From NCBI GenBank assembly GCA_964432835.1, contig CAYSPA010000052.1:1-8229 (forward strand): a DNA stretch of 8,229 bases, in the 5' to 3' direction. This document shows positions 4,667 through 8,229 of the stretch, piece by piece. This DNA is from B18-G2 sp964432835 (lineage in GTDB: Archaea; Thermoplasmatota; E2; DHVEG-1; B18-G2). Numbering within the stretch: position 1 is the stretch's first letter; each line of letters opens with the position of its first letter. A program made the position numbers and the translations under genes. A model generated the notes under the pieces. That model had not been told where the DNA came from. It searched no databases and worked only from the letters and a program-made list of their open reading frames with translations.

Positions 4667-7336
4667 CTACAGTATTTTCCATACAATGACCTCATCAACC
4701 GAGTAGTTACCCGCAAAATCGTAAGCCACGGCTTTTATTCTGTGTATACCAAATATTCTGTTATCGCTCCACATCCAGGTATAGGGCTCTGAAGTGAAGT
4801 TATACTTCATCTCTCCATCGATGTAAAGCTCGATGTGGTCTATTCCGCTTTCATTATCCCATGCCTCTATCTCGATTTCTATCCCTCCAATCACCATCGT
4901 CAGGAAGAAAGGTATCAGAGCCTCACCATTCAGATATATTGCTCTTCTTGGTTTGATAATTCTGACATACGGTGGATTCGTATCTGGTTGCTGATCGAGT
5001 ATGACGAGCGTGGTATTGGTCGCATTAGACCATGCACCCTCGTTATCCTTAACATAGAAGCTTATTGTGTGAACTCCCACAGAGAGATTGGCGGTGCTGA
5101 AGGAAGATGCATTCGAAAGGAACCCATCTATACTCGATATCCATTTGTAATCGGTGATGTATCCGTCAATATCCTCTCCATGACCCGAAAACTCTACGGT
5201 TTCACCTTCCACTGCAGGATTTGGCGAGATCGAATCTATTATCGCAACGGGTGGCGAATTACCAGCTTCTATTACCGTTATCCTTTCTTGGTAGCTATCG
5301 GTGGCTCCATCATCATCCGTAACCGTGAGGGTCACGGTATACGTTCCCGCTCTCCGGAAACGATGCACCGGATTCCGCTCCGTTGAGCCACACCCGTCAC
5401 CAAATCTCCAGAACCATCTCACGATGGTTCCATCTTCATCCGTGGATTCATCTGTGAAGTGAACACTAACTCTGGTTGTCGGATTTGGTGGCGAATAACT
5501 GAAATGTGCATGCGGCGGAATATTCGGTATCTCGATATAAGCAGTGGTTGTATCATCCGCGTGTCTGCCGTTGCTATCCGTTACCGTCAATGTCACCGTG
5601 TAGTTGCCGGGAGAGGTGTAAACATGGGTTGGATTCTGCTCATGACTTGTATTTCCATCACCGAAGTCCCATTCCCAGGTGTAAGGTGGAGTACCTCCCT
5701 GCGCGGAGCCATGGAACTGTATCGACTCGTTAACATACCCATGGTAAGGACCATCGGCGAATACTTTGAGAACATCACCTTCCGATATTATGTAGAAGTC
5801 GTCGGGTGATATCGCCTCAACCGTATCAGAACCTGCTGAGACGATTATCTTTATACGGCAGTGAGATGATTCCTCACCGCTCACTATCCACTGGTATCTG
5901 CCATTGTTGGGTATGTTTGATGCGATGGTTTCCCATGGTCCAGAGGTTCCATTTGTTGATAGTTGAATGGTCACCGTTCCGGGCACGTCAGATGGTGGAA
6001 CGGCGGATAGCCATCTTATCTCCCTCACGGAGCCTATCCTGAACACTTCTCCGCCATGAGGGATCTGCACAAGAGCGCTGAGTTCCGTGGGTTCCCGCCA
6101 TGGAGAGTAAAGCCTCAGCTCATTCTTATAAGTTGGAAAATCTTCCTTCTCAGCCTGAATAACTATATCCTCTCTCCCGTCGTGGTCAACATCACCATCG
6201 ACCCTCATTGCAGAGTATAAGCCCGGCGCCGGCATCGTCCAAGATGCACTTTCTGTCCATTTCCCCGTTCCATCGCCGAGATAAACCTCACCTTCTGGAC
6301 CGGTATAGGCTACAATATCGAGATAGCCATCTCCGTTTATATCGCCGAACTGCACGAGATAATAATCTCCAGATGTCGGCAAACCCGTGGATTTAGATTT
6401 CCACGTGTTTGTGGAGACATCAAAAACATAGCATCTGACACCATTATCATCCAGGGCAACCGCTATATCGTCTGCACCATCGTTGTTCATGTCGCCACAA
6501 TCGATAGCATTTATTGAGCTGACGGGGAGACCATTATCAACTATGGTGAAGCCAAAGTTACCATCTCCAAGGAAGGCGATTCCATCCTCGTGCGTGGCAA
6601 CGAAATCCGGTCTACCATCGCCGTTGAAATCGCACGTTTCCATGGTGTACATTACATTTCCACCGGGATGCGCCCACGCCTGGCTCCACGTGCCGTCGCC
6701 ATGATTTTCGTATACCCTTATGCCGTTACAGCATCCGAATGACTGAGATACGATATCAAGGTCTCCATCGAGATCAAAATCAGCAAGTGCGGTTGCAAAC
6801 ATTCCCCACGTTTCGCCATTACTGGCTAGACCCTCTCCCCAGTCCGTCCATCCATAGCCAGTTCCATCTCCAAGTGCGGCATCGAGTATCGTGTCACCCA
6901 CATCGCTGTTGCTGTTGTTATGGTGTATGCCAAATGCTATATCATAGTACCCATCCAAGTTAAGATCACCGATTGCACAACCGCCATAACCAAAGTTCCC
7001 GGTTTGATGGAGTTCCCAGTAATTGCCATTATCGCCGAGCCATACCATTATTCCGTGTTCCCCACTGTTGTAGTGAGGATTACCATGGTCACCAACAGAT
7101 ATGATATCCAAGAAGCCATCGTTGTTGACATCGGCGACTTCATACTCTGTTTTTCCTTCTTCCTTTTCCGGGTTTTCCAGACCGTCGGATTTTGAAATGA
7201 GAGTGAGTCTGTAATCCGTGTTTTTGTCTCCCGTTGGATTTGAGGACATTCCCGAGATCTCGGTGGGCGGTAGAGGAATGAGTAGAATGGCGACAATAAG
7301 AAAAGCAAAGCACACTCTCAAATTTATACTCACCAT
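4667..7336 (-). CDS. Secreted seven-repeat FG-GAP/VCBS beta-propeller protein with Kre9-like, PKD and Ig-like domains
   Basis: This 889-aa exported protein starts with a signal peptide: Arg7, then a hydrophobic stretch at 9-22, with cleavage probably near 28-33. Seven FG-GAP/VCBS repeats follow, each with a Ca-binding DxNxDGxxD-type loop beginning at Asp69, 124, 186, 236, 282, 332 and 382. Seven evenly spaced loops fit a complete seven-bladed beta-propeller. Next come a Kre9/Ser-Thr-rich GPI-type Ig-like domain (about 423-518, with HGGEVFRIGSVREIRW), a PKD domain (about 523-603, WEWDFGDGNTS), a second PKD (605-689, WFWRFGDG), a PKD-like domain (695-780) and a final Ig-like domain (788-889) ending EVIVWKIL. 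Of twelve N-glycosylation sequons, eleven are after residue 460. No enzyme domain and no C-terminal anchor are visible, so it is probably a secreted or surface-bound adhesion or binding protein. The start is supported by AGGTGG four bases upstream. Its neighbour at 3486-4577 carries an anchor and could be its partner. Confidence 0.9.
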   Translation of the reverse strand: MVSINLRVCFAFLIVAILLIPLPPTEISGMSSNPTGDKNTDYRLTLISKSDGLENPEKEEGKTEYEVADVNNDGFLDIISVGDHGNPHYNSGEHGIMVWLGDNGNYWELHQTGNFGYGGCAIGDLNLDGYYDIAFGIHHNNSNSDVGDTILDAALGDGTGYGWTDWGEGLASNGETWGMFATALADFDLDGDLDIVSQSFGCCNGIRVYENHGDGTWSQAWAHPGGNVMYTMETCDFNGDGRPDFVATHEDGIAFLGDGNFGFTIVDNGLPVSSINAIDCGDMNNDGADDIAVALDDNGVRCYVFDVSTNTWKSKSTGLPTSGDYYLVQFGDINGDGYLDIVAYTGPEGEVYLGDGTGKWTESASWTMPAPGLYSAMRVDGDVDHDGREDIVIQAEKEDFPTYKNELRLYSPWREPTELSALVQIPHGGEVFRIGSVREIRWLSAVPPSDVPGTVTIQLSTNGTSGPWETIASNIPNNGRYQWIVSGEESSHCRIKIIVSAGSDTVEAISPDDFYIISEGDVLKVFADGPYHGYVNESIQFHGSAQGGTPPYTWEWDFGDGNTSHEQNPTHVYTSPGNYTVTLTVTDSNGRHADDTTTAYIEIPNIPPHAHFSYSPPNPTTRVSVHFTDESTDEDGTIVRWFWRFGDGCGSTERNPVHRFRRAGTYTVTLTVTDDDGATDSYQERITVIEAGNSPPVAIIDSISPNPAVEGETVEFSGHGEDIDGYITDYKWISSIDGFLSNASSFSTANLSVGVHTISFYVKDNEGAWSNATNTTLVILDQQPDTNPPYVRIIKPRRAIYLNGEALIPFFLTMVIGGIEIEIEAWDNESGIDHIELYIDGEMKYNFTSEPYTWMWSDNRIFGIHRIKAVAYDFAGNYSVDEVIVWKIL

Positions 7337-7340
7337 ACTT

Positions 7341-7346
7341 CCACCT
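7341..7346 (-). promoter_or_regulatory. Ribosome-binding site for the beta-propeller/PKD protein
   Basis: AGGTGG on the minus strand, four bases before the ATG at 7336, fixes the start just ahead of the signal peptide. A run of six G lies immediately upstream in the leader, at 7348-7353. Confidence 0.6.
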
Positions 7347-7399
7347 GCCCCCCTACATCTGCATTCTTTATGCTTCTGCTATTTATTATCAATTACCTT

Positions 7400-7415
7400 G
7401 TATTTAACCCCTTTG
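7400..7415 (-). promoter_or_regulatory. BRE/TATA promoter candidate for the beta-propeller/PKD gene
   Basis: On the minus strand CAAAGGGG leads into GTTAAATAC (7400-7408), a good archaeal TATA box. Transcription would start near 7380 and give a leader of about 43 bases containing the AGGTGG ribosome-binding site. The promoter begins only 11 bases after the stop codon of the preceding methyltransferase gene. Confidence 0.5.
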
Positions 7416-7426
7416 ATAGACATTGT

Positions 7427-8116
7427 TTACACTTTGGCTTTCTTTAGTTTATAGACCACGATACTTTCAAACTCCGAGATATCCCTCTCAAGAATTTTCT
7501 CAAAATGCCAGCCCTTTTCTCCGAATATTCTTTCGGTTTCATTGATATCGCTTACGCTCGAATATGTCATCAGGATTTTTCCATCATCTTTCAGGTACTT
7601 GTGTGATTCATCCAGAAATCTTCTGAGCATCTCTTTCCGGTAATCGCATATCGATAAATCGAAGGTATCTCTCGGTTTGATGTTCAGATAGGGGATGTTG
7701 AAGATGATGAGGTCAAAAATCCTTTGTTCTTTCAAACAGGAAAAGAGGTCAGAGCATATGACCTCAATATCAACACCGTGATTTTTCGCATTCATCTTTG
7801 CACATTTTGTCGCCTCTCCGTTTATATCAATGGCAACAACTCTAGCTCCCTTCTTTGCAGACATTATTGCCAGAATCCCGCTTCCCGTTCCCATATCAAG
7901 AACCATCTTGTCCGGAGATATGTCGATATGGTTCAGGGCATCGATCATCAATTCGGATGAATAGAAAAGCTTGGGGTTGAACACGCTTTCGGAAATGACG
8001 AATTTCTCGCCCCTAACATCGACTTCATCATTCCTTTTTAAGAAATTTATCTGAAGAGACCTTATGATGAACCTTAAAATCATCGGCCGCAATATTTTCA
8101 GCATCCTGAAACTCAT
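7427..8116 (-). CDS. Class I SAM-dependent methyltransferase, PrmC/HemK-like
   Basis: This is a Rossmann-fold methyltransferase of about 229 aa from the chosen start. Counting from that ATG, motif I VLDMGTGSG is at 72-80, the acidic residue after strand 2 is Asp97 (VVAIDING), and the substrate-amide motif appears as NIPY (140-143) where HemK/N6-adenine-type enzymes have NPPY. SESVFNPKLFYSSELM (42-57) resembles the segment before the fold in PrmC/HemK relatives. Protein glutamine or nucleic-acid amino groups are therefore likely targets, but the substrate cannot be named. The N-terminus (3-27) is basic and hydrophobic, possibly an amphipathic helix for RNA or membrane contact. ATG at 8116 is chosen because GGAGAGG lies five bases upstream; ATG at 8146 would add ten residues but lacks a ribosome-binding site. 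It is followed by the secreted beta-propeller gene, which has its own promoter, so joint function is doubtful. Confidence 0.85.
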   Translation of the reverse strand: MSFRMLKILRPMILRFIIRSLQINFLKRNDEVDVRGEKFVISESVFNPKLFYSSELMIDALNHIDISPDKMVLDMGTGSGILAIMSAKKGARVVAIDINGEATKCAKMNAKNHGVDIEVICSDLFSCLKEQRIFDLIIFNIPYLNIKPRDTFDLSICDYRKEMLRRFLDESHKYLKDDGKILMTYSSVSDINETERIFGEKGWHFEKILERDISEFESIVVYKLKKAKV

Positions 8117-8121
8117 CGTAT

Positions 8122-8128
8122 CCTCTCC
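8122..8128 (-). promoter_or_regulatory. Ribosome-binding site deciding the methyltransferase start
   Basis: GGAGAGG on the minus strand lies five bases before the ATG at 8116. The earlier in-frame ATG at 8146 has no such site, so the shorter protein is preferred. Confidence 0.55.
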
Positions 8129-8184
8129 GGCAAATGATGGAATCATTAATTTCTATCTGCTCAGCAAGACTTCAACATTCGTTT

Positions 8185-8199
8185 CTTAAAAACTTTATC
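8185..8199 (-). promoter_or_regulatory. BRE/TATA promoter candidate for the methyltransferase gene
   Basis: On the minus strand GATAAAG (BRE-like) is followed by TTTTTAAG as a TATA box. The expected transcription start is near 8164, about 48 bases before the ATG at 8116 and 18 before the one at 8146. The remaining 30 bases to the window edge show nothing I can identify. Confidence 0.42.
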
Positions 8200-8229
8200 A
8201 GAATTGAAAGCGGTTTTTGTACGAACAAA

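Noticed and set aside
4649..4670. Inverted repeat GTAGTT...AACTAC with a 10-base loop over the stop codon of the secreted protein, a possible terminator.
   Set aside because: A 6-bp AT-rich stem with no following T-run on the minus strand is expected by chance and is not a typical archaeal terminator.
4835..5386. Open frame on the + strand antisense to the PKD/Ig-like part of the secreted protein.
   Set aside because: It is rich in Arg, Ile and Tyr from the reverse reading of Asp- and Ile-rich codons, has no recognisable domain, and the minus strand carries clear PKD motifs.
5230..5820. Near-repeated DNA between the PKD domains as a recombination repeat.
   Set aside because: The similarity is at protein level (FGDG, TYTVTLTVTD); the DNA is diverged and no long identical stretch is visible.

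Overview
The window is a gene-dense piece of an archaeal chromosome, most likely from Euryarchaeota in the broad sense and plausibly the Thermoplasmatota. Direct signs of Archaea are TATA/BRE-type promoters (one placed so that its transcript would be leaderless), GGTG-type Shine-Dalgarno sites, a gene for the archaeosine radical SAM enzyme, an archaeal-type TrmI, a DUF763 gene, and a surface protein with a PGF-CTERM-like C-terminal sorting signal. The Thermoplasmatota guess rests only on the style of the secreted PKD/Ig-like protein and is inference. I see no tRNA, rRNA, CRISPR array, insertion sequence, integrase or other sign of recent mobility. Coding density is very high and no gene-free stretch exceeds 125 bases.

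Layout. Bases 1-125 hold a possible tail of an upstream gene and promoter candidates. Next, on the + strand, come DUF763 (126-1217) and a dCTP deaminase/dUTPase-fold protein (1218-1691), whose start codon directly follows the DUF763 stop codon. This pair converges, with only 6 bases between stop codons, on five genes that all read on the minus strand. In their own reading order these are: a PrmC/HemK-like methyltransferase (8116-7427), a large secreted beta-propeller/PKD/Ig-like protein (7336-4667), a membrane protein with two Ig-like domains and a PGF-CTERM-like tail (4577-3486), the archaeosine radical SAM enzyme RaSEA (3504-2467) and the tRNA m1A methyltransferase TrmI (2465-1698). The last three overlap or nearly touch and form one operon behind a single good promoter at about 4600.

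How the genes work together. TrmI and RaSEA both modify the structural core of tRNA: m1A57/58 in the T-loop and archaeosine at position 15. Their shared operon makes a tRNA-elbow modification cassette, oddly led by a cell-surface protein. The two surface proteins sit side by side, both rich in N-glycosylation sequons, one anchored and one apparently freely secreted, so they may be partners. The DUF763-dUTPase pair joins an uncharacterised helix-hairpin-helix protein to a nucleotide-pool enzyme that keeps uracil out of DNA, which suggests a DNA-maintenance role for DUF763.

I do not see a clearly new multi-gene defence or mobile system. The most promising leads are the DUF763-dUTPase coupling and the surface-protein/tRNA-modification operon.
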